From: Gammaproteobacteria bacterium
GTDB taxonomy: Bacteria > Pseudomonadota > Gammaproteobacteria > JAJFKO01
Assembly (NCBI GenBank): GCA_028284465.1
Contig: JANQRR010000001.1
Coordinates: forward strand, 1-64,000
DNA length: 64,000 bases
Reading direction: 5' to 3'
Below, piece by piece: positions 45,609-54,857 of this stretch (within the stretch, counting starts at the first letter, position 1; each line of letters opens with the position of its first letter). The notes under the pieces are model-generated. The model searched no databases. It was not told where the DNA came from and was given only the letters and a program-made list of their open reading frames with translations. A program made the position numbers and the translations under genes.

Positions 45609-47006
45609 TTACCTCATCGCGTTAGCCCAGCGTAAGTTGCCCGCCATTTTGACCGACAGATCTCCGGCAAGTTGTCGCTCTAATGTTTGCGTGCGTTCAA
45701 TCAATGTGATGGTTTGATTTAACGTTTGATATGCTTGGTGTTTTTCCTCAGAAATAGCAGCTTTTGCTTCATTCATGCCGCGCACAAAGGTCGTTAACAT
45801 CGGTTGTGGATCTTGTAACGCACTCGCACTTTGTTTAACAACCGCTAAACTTTCATTGATGTATTGAAAAAGAATGCTGGAAGCGATCACATGCGTATAC
45901 TGACTGAGATCCATTAAGTCCGGATCACCGACATACGCCGCTTGTACATTTAACATTTTATATAACGGCAACGGTGTCGCATTCAGCAAGCCGATTTCCT
46001 GTGCTGTTAATGGCGTATCCTCTTCAATATGCGTCACCATATCATTAAGCAGTTGACGTACTCGTTGACCTAATGCATCACGTTGACTAACGGTGATAGT
46101 GGTTACAGTAGGATGAAGGCAATGTTGTGTCTCATCACAATGATAGATGTGCGCTTGCCCACCGTATAATAAGGCTTTTAATAATTGTCGATCCGCGGCT
46201 AACGATGGCAACACGGTAAAATGGTTTGAACCATTGCCATGATCTTGAGAAGTCATAATCAATGTCCCCGATAACGACATGAATAATTCTGCTAAGGTGG
46301 GATCATCGGCAAGAAAACCATTTTTTTGCAACGCATGCCACGCAATATTGGTGTTATCCATGATCATGTCTCGATAACGTGGATCGTTTTTACCGCGATT
46401 GAGCACTTGACCACGTTGACCACCGGCACCACAGCCTTGTTTTGCCGCCGCCCAATCACCAAAGATCCCGCTTTGCGTACCAATGCTGGCACACACGTTT
46501 TGTTGCGCCACTTGCGTTTTTGGCCAAAGTGATCCAACTAATGCGGCACCGGTTTCACACGAATTGATATTCATACGATTAATTTTGTTGGCCCAACTTT
46601 GTAAATCTTCCATCGTGTTTGCTGATAGTGATGTCACGCTTTTTAAAGCGAGTAGAAACGCATAATTCGCTGAATTGTTCGCAATATTTTTTAATCCCAT
46701 TTCGAGTTGGTGACTATTAATAAAGGAAAACCCACCGGTAAATAAATCAATCCCGCTACAACCGGCACGCTTACTGGGTAATTGCACACTGGCAATCTGA
46801 ATGTTTCTGACGCCATGACGCGCATAGATACTGCCACCGGTATACAAACCCGCGGCTTGTCCATGATAAACCTGTGGGTTAGTCACATTACTCGAATAAC
46901 CTAAACGATCAAAAAACCGATGTAAGTCGCTATTAATGTTTGCCAAAGCGATTATCGGCAACAGGGATCCTAAGATAACAATCTGTCGAAAGATAACAGT
47001 GATCAT
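45609..47006 (-). CDS. traH: TraH pilus assembly protein
   Basis: 465 aa, close to F TraH (458). Signal peptide (ITVIFRQIVILGSLLPIIALA), then the conserved TraH opening (SDLHRFFDRLGYSSNVTNPQVYHGQAAGLYTGGS with SIYARHGVRNIQIASVQLP) and CSGIDLFTGGFSFIN. It acts in the periplasm in pilus extension and retraction with TraF, TraW, TraU and TrbC. Its ATG overlaps the traF stop codon by 4 bp, so translation is coupled. Confidence 0.95.
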   Translation of the reverse strand: MITVIFRQIVILGSLLPIIALANINSDLHRFFDRLGYSSNVTNPQVYHGQAAGLYTGGSIYARHGVRNIQIASVQLPSKRAGCSGIDLFTGGFSFINSHQLEMGLKNIANNSANYAFLLALKSVTSLSANTMEDLQSWANKINRMNINSCETGAALVGSLWPKTQVAQQNVCASIGTQSGIFGDWAAAKQGCGAGGQRGQVLNRGKNDPRYRDMIMDNTNIAWHALQKNGFLADDPTLAELFMSLSGTLIMTSQDHGNGSNHFTVLPSLAADRQLLKALLYGGQAHIYHCDETQHCLHPTVTTITVSQRDALGQRVRQLLNDMVTHIEEDTPLTAQEIGLLNATPLPLYKMLNVQAAYVGDPDLMDLSQYTHVIASSILFQYINESLAVVKQSASALQDPQPMLTTFVRGMNEAKAAISEEKHQAYQTLNQTITLIERTQTLERQLAGDLSVKMAGNLRWANAMR

Positions 47007-47791
47007 GACACGCTCCTTGTTGATGTTAATGCTAATCTGCTGGATTGCGTGAGTTGATATAAACGCTCGGCGATCACATTTTCAGTTGTTAACCCATACG
47101 CCACGGGTGTAACGTTTTTCGTCGTGGGATCCACTAAAAATAACGCCGGCACTACACTGACATGAAACGTTTGGCTTGCACCATTATCAATCTTGGCGTG
47201 AGGAAATTCAGGTAACGTACCACCATCGAGCGATACCGGCACCACCGTGATCCCATAACGCTGCGCGAAATCTTTCACGATGGGTGCAAATCGATGGCAA
47301 TAAGGACATGTACTTCTAAAAAAGAAAAATAATCCATGATGTTTTGCTAAGGCATGGATCGCCTGCGCTTGTGCTTGATGATACTGATCGAGATAGACTT
47401 GTTTACCCACATGATTGGTGGGATGCATAATGGAATAATCAAGTTGCGGATTGTGTTGTAATACCTGTTGCCAGACACGTGCAAAGTGACTGCTATTATT
47501 GTTAATCATATTTTGGATCTTGATATAATAACTCACATTATCAGGTGTTGGATGTAAAATCGCGTGATCTAACGCGCGTTTTGCGATCCGTTGCACGATA
47601 CTGAGCGTATTGATCGGATCATGAGAGATCACTGTCGCTGGTGACGGTTTAGGTTTTGTCGGTGTGATCCACAAAGGATCGTGATACCAATGCCAGCCTT
47701 GCGCATGTGCTACCCAAAAGTCTTTTGCTAATACGAATCTCGGTACTAAACACACGATGCTGACGGTGATACAGAGCATTAGGGCCTTCAT
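47003..47791 (-). CDS. traF: TraF thioredoxin-like pilus assembly protein
   Basis: 262 aa. Signal peptide (KALMLCITVSIVCLVPRFVLA), the family word GWHWYHDP, and a thioredoxin fold with an intact C162-P-Y-C165 (FFFFRSTCPYCHRFAP). F TraF itself lacks this active site, which in F sits on TrbB; here the one protein probably combines both roles and forms disulphides in the Cys-rich TraN, TraU and TraH. Overlaps traN and traH by 4 bp each. Confidence 0.93.
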   Translation of the reverse strand: MKALMLCITVSIVCLVPRFVLAKDFWVAHAQGWHWYHDPLWITPTKPKPSPATVISHDPINTLSIVQRIAKRALDHAILHPTPDNVSYYIKIQNMINNNSSHFARVWQQVLQHNPQLDYSIMHPTNHVGKQVYLDQYHQAQAQAIHALAKHHGLFFFFRSTCPYCHRFAPIVKDFAQRYGITVVPVSLDGGTLPEFPHAKIDNGASQTFHVSVVPALFLVDPTTKNVTPVAYGLTTENVIAERLYQLTQSSRLALTSTRSVS

Positions 47792-48780
47792 GGTTGCGTT
47801 GCCTCATGGTTAATCGCATGTTGTACCTCGTGTGTGATCCGTGTTTGAATGCGCGATCGCATGGGATGATGAACACGGCGTAAAATATCCTGATACACAG
47901 GGCTTAAATTAATACGTGAGAAATCAATTCGCTGAAGCTCTTGTGGTGTTAAACCACGACAATCAGGATGCTTGCCGCTGCCCCATCCTAATCTCAATTG
48001 AGCGTGCCCAGCGTCTTGTACTAAACGTGCGAGTTTTGAATGAAAACAACAATACCGTTTACTGTATTCTCGACAGGTTTTACCAAAAACGTAACGAAAC
48101 ATCTTCGAGCAATACTTGCCAACGTAATGACAAACGCCCGCTTGTTTATCGTGGCCGAGTTTTTTCTCACTCGCCTTACATTTTGCTAAACCGATATCTT
48201 GACCCCAACCGCGATCGGCACAACAATTGCTAAACCCCATTCGATACAGTCGGCAACGCTGTTGGTCGCCCGTAAAAATCGCATAATGATCGACTTGCTG
48301 TGTGAGATCATGACCACCTGCATCTACTGCCGATAACACTGCAATGGTTTGTTTAAGATCGCGACTGGGTTGATAACGCATCGTCGCACAATGACCTTGC
48401 GCACAGAAAGCACCACTGTGTTGCGTGATTGCTTGTGATTGGGTAACGATGTGATTGGCGTGGGTGATCAAACGATCGTGTTGATTGATCCGATCGTGTT
48501 GTCGATAGTGATCATTATGAATGATAAAACGACCTGTTGGGGAATCACTAGCACGCTGTTGTGCCATGCGATGGATATTGGCATTGCGATAATGTATTTC
48601 GCGTGGCGTCCGAGTTTTAAATCCCGGTACGTGCTGTGGGTTAAGGTGTTGGATGGTTTGTGATAGCCGATTATTTTGCACGTTAGCAAAATGCTCGCTG
48701 GTTTGAAAATGCTGATCCAAATTGGCATACACTGAATGACTGCTCACAACCAATAAAAGACATAGGATCCGTGTTATCAT
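47788..48780 (-). CDS. traN: TraN mating-pair adhesin, short form
   Basis: 330 aa, about half of F TraN (602). Signal peptide (ITRILCLLLVVSSHSVYA); an unusual His/Gln/Arg-rich N-terminal third; and a C-terminal third dense in cysteines with the conserved SNCCADRGWGQDIGLAKC, RYCCFHSKLARLVQ and CRGLTPQELQRIDFSRI. TraN is an outer-membrane adhesin that grips the recipient. The large variable tip domain that recognises recipient porins in F seems to be missing, so this form may bind recipients less selectively. Overlaps traF and trbC by 4 bp. Confidence 0.9.
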   Translation of the reverse strand: MITRILCLLLVVSSHSVYANLDQHFQTSEHFANVQNNRLSQTIQHLNPQHVPGFKTRTPREIHYRNANIHRMAQQRASDSPTGRFIIHNDHYRQHDRINQHDRLITHANHIVTQSQAITQHSGAFCAQGHCATMRYQPSRDLKQTIAVLSAVDAGGHDLTQQVDHYAIFTGDQQRCRLYRMGFSNCCADRGWGQDIGLAKCKASEKKLGHDKQAGVCHYVGKYCSKMFRYVFGKTCREYSKRYCCFHSKLARLVQDAGHAQLRLGWGSGKHPDCRGLTPQELQRIDFSRINLSPVYQDILRRVHHPMRSRIQTRITHEVQHAINHEATQP

Positions 48781-49448
48781 GCGTGTGTCCTTATGTGTTT
48801 TAAAATCTGCTTTGCGATGGCTTGACTGACGTGACCCTTCTTTACAATCTCGTTTAATGCCGCCGTTAAAGAAACATCGCCATACACGACATCATACGGT
48901 GGCGCCGTTAAAGAGCACGTGGCGGGATCAAGACAACGCGACGCCGCACCGTTTGCCACGACGACCGCCGGTACTTGTTGAATGTGAAATCGACGAAATA
49001 CGTTTGGATCGATGGTTAATCCCCCGCGTTGATCCGTCATTAACGTTTGCACTGCCGCTGCAGTTTGACGAAAGGAATTATTCACTAACCCTCTCAGCAC
49101 TAATGTCGCACCCGCTGCTTTTGCTTGTTGTACCCATAACCGCAAACTTTGCTTTGGCATTGAAAACGATACAAAAATAAAAACGTTGTGAACGTGTTGA
49201 TGAATGATCGGTGTCGATATCGGAAAACGATAACGATAATGGCGGATCAACGCATTGAGATCGATCGGCCGATGATAACGTTGTGGCAAACTCAGTTTTT
49301 CAGCAAACACCTTAGCCCGTTTTACCGCTGCAGTATTTGTTAATGAGGATCCTCCCTCAGAGGATGTCACGGCCCATCCTTGAATGGAATAACACACAAA
49401 CCATCCGATGATGGTGATGATCTGTATTATGTATTGATTAGAACGCAC
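48777..49448 (-). CDS. trbC: TrbC pilin assembly protein
   Basis: 223 aa from GTG 49448, which has AGAGGA six bases upstream and gives a normal signal peptide (NQYIIQIITIIGWFVCYSIQGWA). An earlier in-frame GTG at 49490 would overlap traU by 53 bp. The conserved core is IFVSFSMPKQSLRLWVQQAK, GATLVLRGLVNNSF and the thioredoxin-like end FHIQQVPAVVVANG. A periplasmic protein interacting with TraW for pilus assembly. Confidence 0.9.
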   Translation of the reverse strand: MRSNQYIIQIITIIGWFVCYSIQGWAVTSSEGGSSLTNTAAVKRAKVFAEKLSLPQRYHRPIDLNALIRHYRYRFPISTPIIHQHVHNVFIFVSFSMPKQSLRLWVQQAKAAGATLVLRGLVNNSFRQTAAAVQTLMTDQRGGLTIDPNVFRRFHIQQVPAVVVANGAASRCLDPATCSLTAPPYDVVYGDVSLTAALNEIVKKGHVSQAIAKQILKHIRTHA

Positions 49449-50436
49449 AACAATTCCTCTTACGAAAAATAAGATAACCAAAATCCTCACCTTTCACCGG
49501 AAAATGTTCTCGCGCACCCCATAGTGTTGTAGTGCGACCATAAGGCTCACACCCTTTCGGTGTTGTGGTGATCGGGATCGGATACATGATCTGCGAGCGG
49601 TACATCGACTTATCCATGATCGGCATAGGGTACTGGTGACATAGTGCTTTACCGCCATAAGTGCCCCATAACAACCCTTGTCGATGCAACTTAAACGTCA
49701 TACGTTCAACCAATAGTGCACTCGCTTGTGGACCCCCTTCATCATCTTGAACATGGCCCGTTAATGGATACATCGATCCTTGACAACCAGCACACCAAAA
49801 CAACGTATCTAACGGTAAATGCGCCGATGCTGCTACACAGTCGGCGGCACACGCTGTTTGCGCGATAGGATTAGCAAATAAGATCGCTTCCGGATTTAAA
49901 ATAAAGGCGAGTTCATCATCATTCCAACTGGGATCCAATTCAGTGATATAAGCAACATCAAAGTTGCCCTTCTCGACACAGGTGGCATCGGTGATCAAGT
50001 TTAACCAAGTCAATAACGGATAAACGTACCAATGCACTTGGTAAAAACTCACATTCCTACCACTTGCCGTGCGTGAACGAACCGCACCGGCACGCACCGT
50101 ACCACTTGCCTGCAACGTCACGCCACCTAAATTAACAAAGCAAAAAGGATGTCGCGTGACGTCAACTAAACGCGACGGTTCCCAAAACCCCAAGGTGATC
50201 CCGACACGCGGCACCACGCCGTCTTGGCAAACACATAACGGTTGATGAGGATTGGGTGTATCAGGCACATCACCGTGAAATACCGGTGTCGATCCAATGG
50301 TGATCGGAAACATACAACGCCAACATACATCTGTGATCGGATTAACAAACCGACCCACACAGCCATCGTTAGCAAACACCCTGATGGGTAACATGATCAG
50401 TAAAACAATGACACTGGTTGTTAACACTCTCTTCAT
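49438..50436 (-). CDS. traU: TraU
   Basis: 332 aa (F TraU 330). Signal peptide (KRVLTTSVIVLLIMLPIRVFA), then the hallmark CVGRFVNPITDVCWRCMFPITIG and many cysteines throughout, needing DsbC/TraF-type oxidation. Ends FRKRNCCAF. Periplasmic; needed for pilus formation and DNA transfer. Its start overlaps the traW stop by 4 bp. Confidence 0.95.
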   Translation of the reverse strand: MKRVLTTSVIVLLIMLPIRVFANDGCVGRFVNPITDVCWRCMFPITIGSTPVFHGDVPDTPNPHQPLCVCQDGVVPRVGITLGFWEPSRLVDVTRHPFCFVNLGGVTLQASGTVRAGAVRSRTASGRNVSFYQVHWYVYPLLTWLNLITDATCVEKGNFDVAYITELDPSWNDDELAFILNPEAILFANPIAQTACAADCVAASAHLPLDTLFWCAGCQGSMYPLTGHVQDDEGGPQASALLVERMTFKLHRQGLLWGTYGGKALCHQYPMPIMDKSMYRSQIMYPIPITTTPKGCEPYGRTTTLWGAREHFPVKGEDFGYLIFRKRNCCAF

Positions 50437-51107
50437 GGCTTGACCTCATCAATGGCAAGCATCAACCCTTGTTGATACACGATGGCGGGCACATGCGTGA
50501 TCCCAAAGTGATGTACCAGCAACCCGTCTTGATCGAAGTACAAACGATGATGCGTACGTTGCATTAAATGAATGACAGGACCCTTGATTAAAATGATTTT
50601 AGTGCGCCCATGACGTTGACGATCGTGTGTCAACGCCCATGTTATTTCACGCGGATCACTACCATCAATAAACAACAACGCATCCTGTAACGTCACAGTT
50701 TTAAGCGGATTAATCACCGTGCCTGCACTCGCAAGAAGTACCCCGTGTTGATCAACAATGTCATGATCCAATGTCACACTCGGATCAAACAGTCTGTGTG
50801 TGGGTGTTTGCGTGGGTGTGATCCCTATGACTGCGGGTGGTGTATTGATTCGCGCTAAACTTCGCGCTTTAAAGGCATCATTGATCCGTTTTATTTGACC
50901 CGTTGCTTTCAAGGTGTTAAGTCGTTGCTGGATCACCGTTAAGAGATCCGTTTCTGCAATCGTATACACTGAGCCGATCACCCCAACATTGGCGGCGAAC
51001 CCAGCATTAAAATAAAGGGTAAGCACGACCAATAAGACGACGAGCCGCGATCCAGCCAATACTGGCATAACGCGAATCGTAACTTTTTGGATTGGGTGTA
51101 TAAACAT
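50433..51107 (-). CDS. traW: TraW
   Basis: 224 aa from ATG 51107 (AGGGGA upstream); a later ATG at 51068 would give a shorter, more typical signal peptide (PVLAGSRLVVLLVVLTLYFNAGFA) but lacks a ribosome-binding site. The family pattern NVGVIGSVYTIAETDLL, then VLLASAGTVINPL, LLFIDGSD, KIILIKGPV and FGITHVPAIVYQQG is complete. A periplasmic partner of TrbC in F pilus assembly. Its 5' end overlaps the peptidase gene by about 100 bp in another frame, unusually long for this cluster. Confidence 0.92.
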   Translation of the reverse strand: MFIHPIQKVTIRVMPVLAGSRLVVLLVVLTLYFNAGFAANVGVIGSVYTIAETDLLTVIQQRLNTLKATGQIKRINDAFKARSLARINTPPAVIGITPTQTPTHRLFDPSVTLDHDIVDQHGVLLASAGTVINPLKTVTLQDALLFIDGSDPREITWALTHDRQRHGRTKIILIKGPVIHLMQRTHHRLYFDQDGLLVHHFGITHVPAIVYQQGLMLAIDEVKP

Positions 51108-51549
51108 AATATTTCCCCTGACCAATGATCCCCGTTGGGCCTAGATGCAAACGCAATCCATTATGCGCTCGCTTAAACGCCCAACCCCGTTTGTGATGAT
51201 TCACATAAAACATGCGTCCGATCCGACTGACACGATCACCAGGCACGCCACCGATGATTTTTAAAAACGGCGTTTTATCGCCATACAATGGATTATGCGT
51301 CGGCGGGTAAAACGCAACGTAATTACCACGATGGATACGTTGTCCTTTGATCACTAAAAAATAATGAGGCTTTAAACTGGTTGACACATTATGTGCGATC
51401 GTAATATGCGGTTGCCATACAAAGTGATACGTTAAGATCCCTATCAACGCAACACTGACTGTCATGAACAACAGTCGTCGGCCATACTCACCATACCCCA
51501 TGTTATCGTGCATAAGGATCCGTCGTGTGTGTTTGATCAGTGTTAACAT
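51007..51549 (-). CDS. S26-family conjugative signal peptidase (TraF/LepB type)
   Basis: 180 aa. One membrane helix at about 27-45 (LLFMTVSVALIGILTYHFVW), the catalytic-Ser region NVSTSLKPHYFLV and the catalytic-Lys region FLKIIGGVPGDRV, then a C-terminal G.IGQGKYYVYTPNP.SYDSRY stretch like RP4 TraF. This peptidase probably matures the TraA pilin and could replace host LepB. A peptidase gene in this position is known in several F-like systems but is absent from F itself. The name TraF is also used for the unrelated thioredoxin-like protein at 47003, so no symbol is given. Confidence 0.88.
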   Translation of the reverse strand: MLTLIKHTRRILMHDNMGYGEYGRRLLFMTVSVALIGILTYHFVWQPHITIAHNVSTSLKPHYFLVIKGQRIHRGNYVAFYPPTHNPLYGDKTPFLKIIGGVPGDRVSRIGRMFYVNHHKRGWAFKRAHNGLRLHLGPTGIIGQGKYYVYTPNPKSYDSRYASIGWIAARRLIGRAYPLF

Positions 51550-51555
51550 GTTCGA

Positions 51556-51927
51556 TCACCGCCTTAGTGTGTTATCGTGGGTTAACGTGTTGAGATCCGG
51601 TAGTCGCTTGACGAGTTCGTCTGTCATATTGGGGCTACCTGCAATCACCGCTGCAGCGGGCATAATGATCATATGACGTTGTTGGCTGAGCCGCTTAATG
51701 GCGGTTTCTAGTCTGTCTGCAAACGCTTGTACCTGAGTTGACGCATCGTGTTTTGATAGGTTTTCTTGTGCCACAGTTTTCACATAACCGTTGACAAGAC
51801 CTGTTAAATTCACCACACCAATGCGTGGGCTGGCAGGCTGACATCCATGTAATAACACCAGCCATAATGCCGCACCGAACATGCCATAAATCACTTGCGT
51901 GAGGATCCTGAGCCAATGTATTGACAT
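51556..51927 (-). CDS. trbI: TrbI (F-type)
   Basis: 123 aa (F TrbI 128). N-terminal membrane helix (VIYGMFGAALWLVLLHG), then IGVVNLTGLVNGYV, a coiled-coil region and RHMIIMPAAAVIAGSPNMTDELVKRLP, a pattern of the F-type TrbI family. It affects pilus outgrowth and retraction. Directly after traC in the transcript, as in F. Confidence 0.88.
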   Translation of the reverse strand: MSIHWLRILTQVIYGMFGAALWLVLLHGCQPASPRIGVVNLTGLVNGYVKTVAQENLSKHDASTQVQAFADRLETAIKRLSQQRHMIIMPAAAVIAGSPNMTDELVKRLPDLNTLTHDNTLRR

Positions 51928-51939
51928 AGCGTGTTCTCC

Positions 51940-54411
51940 TTACTGACGATTCATCGTTAATAACCGCTCAATCGCGTCACTGACCGATAAGCCTTGTTGC
52001 ATGAGTGTTTCAATCGCTGCATACTCATCACCTTTGGAAGTTTTCAGTAGACGTGAAAAGGGATCAAGAAATAAACGTCCTACCGCATGACACTGCGGGC
52101 CTTTAATAAAAATTTCTGAGTATTCACCTTGTGATGTTTTCACACTGTTAAGCAAGCGTTCGAGATGACCATCCAGTGATAACCGTTGATCGCGTTTTAA
52201 TTGTTGAATCGATTCTGGTGTTTGTGACAGTAACGCTAACCAGTCTGAATTTTCAATGGCGGCACGTGTTGCTGCATTTTTATAGTAATCATTCACCCCT
52301 TGTGAACCACTAATAAATGAACCTTCATATTTTCTCGCGCGACGATACCCTGTTTCAATGAATTCACCACCTTGATCATTTCTGAAAATATCCCACGCTT
52401 CATCAATCACACATAACACTCGCGTTTTGCGATCACCGCGATACATGACTTCGGTGACTTGATACATCAACATATACAAAATCACTTCTTGTAAATCTTT
52501 TTTTGACTTCAATTCTTCAAGCTCAAGATTGATATAGGGGTTATCAAAGTTTAGCGTGCACTTACCATTAAAAAAGCGCCCGAAACTTCCTTTGTTGGTA
52601 TACGGATACAGCATCGTACCGAGATCTTTTGCGCGTTGATCACGCTCTTGTAACAATTGATCAGCGACCGCTGTGACGTCGGTGTCATTATCATAACGTT
52701 CCCATGCAGCCATGATCGCTTGTTCAAGGATCGCATTTTCAAAATCATCGGTTTTTCTTGAGGGTGCCGCCATCAGTGAAAACATCGGCTTCAACATCGG
52801 TAACGATTCTTTGATCGCTTTAATATGCGTAAACGGATTAACACTAATGGTGCTTTCTTGGGTAAACTCAATAAAATCACCACCAATCAATCGGCAAGTA
52901 CGTTCTGAGGATCGTCCCACATCAATTTTAAACACACGACCACCTGCACCCACCACGGCCATTTCAATTTCTTGTAAAAAGACAGATTTTCCACTGCCGG
53001 ATTTACCGGCGACGGCCACGTTATAATTCCCTTCGTTATTTTCATACATATCCCACCACATCATTTGCCCACGTCGTCCAACTAAGGTGAGTAACGGTTT
53101 ACGCACACCTTTCCATTCGCCTTGCAGTGGTGCCATATTTACAGCGTTATACCCCAGCTTGGTTTTAACGACATTCCAATAGCGCAGATCATCCATAACC
53201 CCGTCACCCATCATCATTGGTAACGATGCCAACCATAATGGGAATTGAATGTGATGGGGTTTTTTAAGTCGCCACCCTTTTGATAAAAAGATATCTTTCG
53301 TCGTACTTTCACAACGATCCGCAATGGCTTTGGGTGCGTGTAAAATCACTTGAAACATTACCCGCACTAACCGATCACCTTCATCGATACGTTCACTGAC
53401 AAACTGCCAATCCGCACTGATTTTTTTCGCCCGTGGCATAAAGCGAGCGATATGACTTGACGCTAATTGATCGGCCCGTGCACCTTTAAACGCTGTCTTT
53501 TTCGCTGATTTATCCTGATCAAGCATTTGGATACTCAGCTTTAATAAAAATGGACACGGAATGCGACGGGGTTCTTTAAATAGATCCCCGATCAGATCGG
53601 TCATCGCCCATTGTGACCATTGCTTTGGGTAGCGCAACGGCGTTAAACAACGGATCTGCCATGCATCCTGGTTAACATTGACCTGCGTAGGTGTGATCGT
53701 CATTGTCATGTCCGGATCGGTGACTTGCCGATTTAATGCGTCATACGGGTTCCAGGTTGGATCGGCTGGCATCGTGTCATCATTGAGATTCACCAGATCA
53801 CGCACAACACTTAAAAACCCGCCCGCATCTAACGGTGTTAACGTCATGTTAATCGACTTAGCACTGTATAAGAGATTATCGCGCACGGTAATTAAGGTAT
53901 TGTGGGAACTCGACGATTTTTTGAGACTCACGGTAATAAACACTTGAAAATCGCGTACTAAGTAGTGACCACCGTCGATCAAAGATTGGTACGCACCGTG
54001 TAATAAATACTGTTGGCGTGCCTTCGCAAGTTTTTCGTAGATCCCACCACGTGCTGATCGCACGCGATAAAATGCCTCTATTGCTGGTGCAATCTTCGGT
54101 GATCCCCATAACATGATCTCAGCCGTACTCCCGGTGGGTAAATTTTCAATGAGCATACTATGTAGAATATCCACCGTGTCTTCACCACCGCCCATTAACG
54201 GTGATCCCATTAAGACAAAAGCGTGCGACTGTTTATTATGAAAAATCGCACTGTCTTTATCATAGGATTCATAACACAGACAGGTATAAAACGGGGCAAC
54301 ATCAATAACATCACGCCATGACGTCACGTCATTATCGGTTACGTCAACATCCGCACTGTCCTGATTGAAGATGCTGGCAATACGCTGGCTTACCTCATTA
54401 AATATCGTCAT
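51940..54411 (-). CDS. traC: TraC (VirB4-like) secretion ATPase
   Basis: 823 aa (F TraC 875). Walker A GKSGSGKS (469-476) in NVAVAGKSGSGKSVFLQE, Walker B VLCVIDEAWDIF and the end-domain GSFISGSQGVNDYYKN with GPQCHAVGRLFLDPFSR. N-terminal domain includes FLMGSPLMGGGEDT-like TraC words. It powers pilus assembly at the inner membrane. Separated by 8 bp from traV. Confidence 0.95.
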   Translation of the reverse strand: MTIFNEVSQRIASIFNQDSADVDVTDNDVTSWRDVIDVAPFYTCLCYESYDKDSAIFHNKQSHAFVLMGSPLMGGGEDTVDILHSMLIENLPTGSTAEIMLWGSPKIAPAIEAFYRVRSARGGIYEKLAKARQQYLLHGAYQSLIDGGHYLVRDFQVFITVSLKKSSSSHNTLITVRDNLLYSAKSINMTLTPLDAGGFLSVVRDLVNLNDDTMPADPTWNPYDALNRQVTDPDMTMTITPTQVNVNQDAWQIRCLTPLRYPKQWSQWAMTDLIGDLFKEPRRIPCPFLLKLSIQMLDQDKSAKKTAFKGARADQLASSHIARFMPRAKKISADWQFVSERIDEGDRLVRVMFQVILHAPKAIADRCESTTKDIFLSKGWRLKKPHHIQFPLWLASLPMMMGDGVMDDLRYWNVVKTKLGYNAVNMAPLQGEWKGVRKPLLTLVGRRGQMMWWDMYENNEGNYNVAVAGKSGSGKSVFLQEIEMAVVGAGGRVFKIDVGRSSERTCRLIGGDFIEFTQESTISVNPFTHIKAIKESLPMLKPMFSLMAAPSRKTDDFENAILEQAIMAAWERYDNDTDVTAVADQLLQERDQRAKDLGTMLYPYTNKGSFGRFFNGKCTLNFDNPYINLELEELKSKKDLQEVILYMLMYQVTEVMYRGDRKTRVLCVIDEAWDIFRNDQGGEFIETGYRRARKYEGSFISGSQGVNDYYKNAATRAAIENSDWLALLSQTPESIQQLKRDQRLSLDGHLERLLNSVKTSQGEYSEIFIKGPQCHAVGRLFLDPFSRLLKTSKGDEYAAIETLMQQGLSVSDAIERLLTMNRQ

Positions 54412-54419
54412 GTCGTCCC

Positions 54420-54857
54420 CTACCCTATCTTGCGAGATGATCCCGGATCACCGATCCAGTGCCCTGGTTTGATCACCACATCAATCTTTGATTGTTGGTG
54501 ATAGATATCGTGTTTATCGACATACGGTGCAATCCACGCTTGCATAACGGTTTCACCATAACGTAGTGGCGCACCGGCAGGATATTGCATCGGAAACGGT
54601 TGTGAAAAATTGCCAAAAGGATGATGGTTACTTGAACCTCGTTTTGCGAGCGTGCGCACCGTTCGCGGTGAACGATAACCGTGTGCGGTGATCTCACCGC
54701 GATCGACCATGTGATTCACTTGATCCAGACGTTTGCATAACGCTTTGCCTTTATAAAAACAACTAAAGCGTCCGTTCATGGCAGCGCAACCACTTAATAC
54801 TAGCGTGACGATTAAACACGTGAGGATCCGACAGTAAGGTTTCATTGTGGTGATCAT
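54420..54857 (-). CDS. traV: TraV outer-membrane lipoprotein
   Basis: 145 aa (F TraV 171). Lipobox LVLSGCAAM with the lipidated Cys near residue 24, followed by the family words FSCFYKGKALCKRLDQVN. The C-terminal APLRYGETVMQAWIAPYVDKH and the ending GHWIGDP match TraV. With TraK and TraB it forms the channel through the envelope. Overlaps traB by 4 bp. Confidence 0.92.
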   Translation of the reverse strand: MITTMKPYCRILTCLIVTLVLSGCAAMNGRFSCFYKGKALCKRLDQVNHMVDRGEITAHGYRSPRTVRTLAKRGSSNHHPFGNFSQPFPMQYPAGAPLRYGETVMQAWIAPYVDKHDIYHQQSKIDVVIKPGHWIGDPGSSRKIG

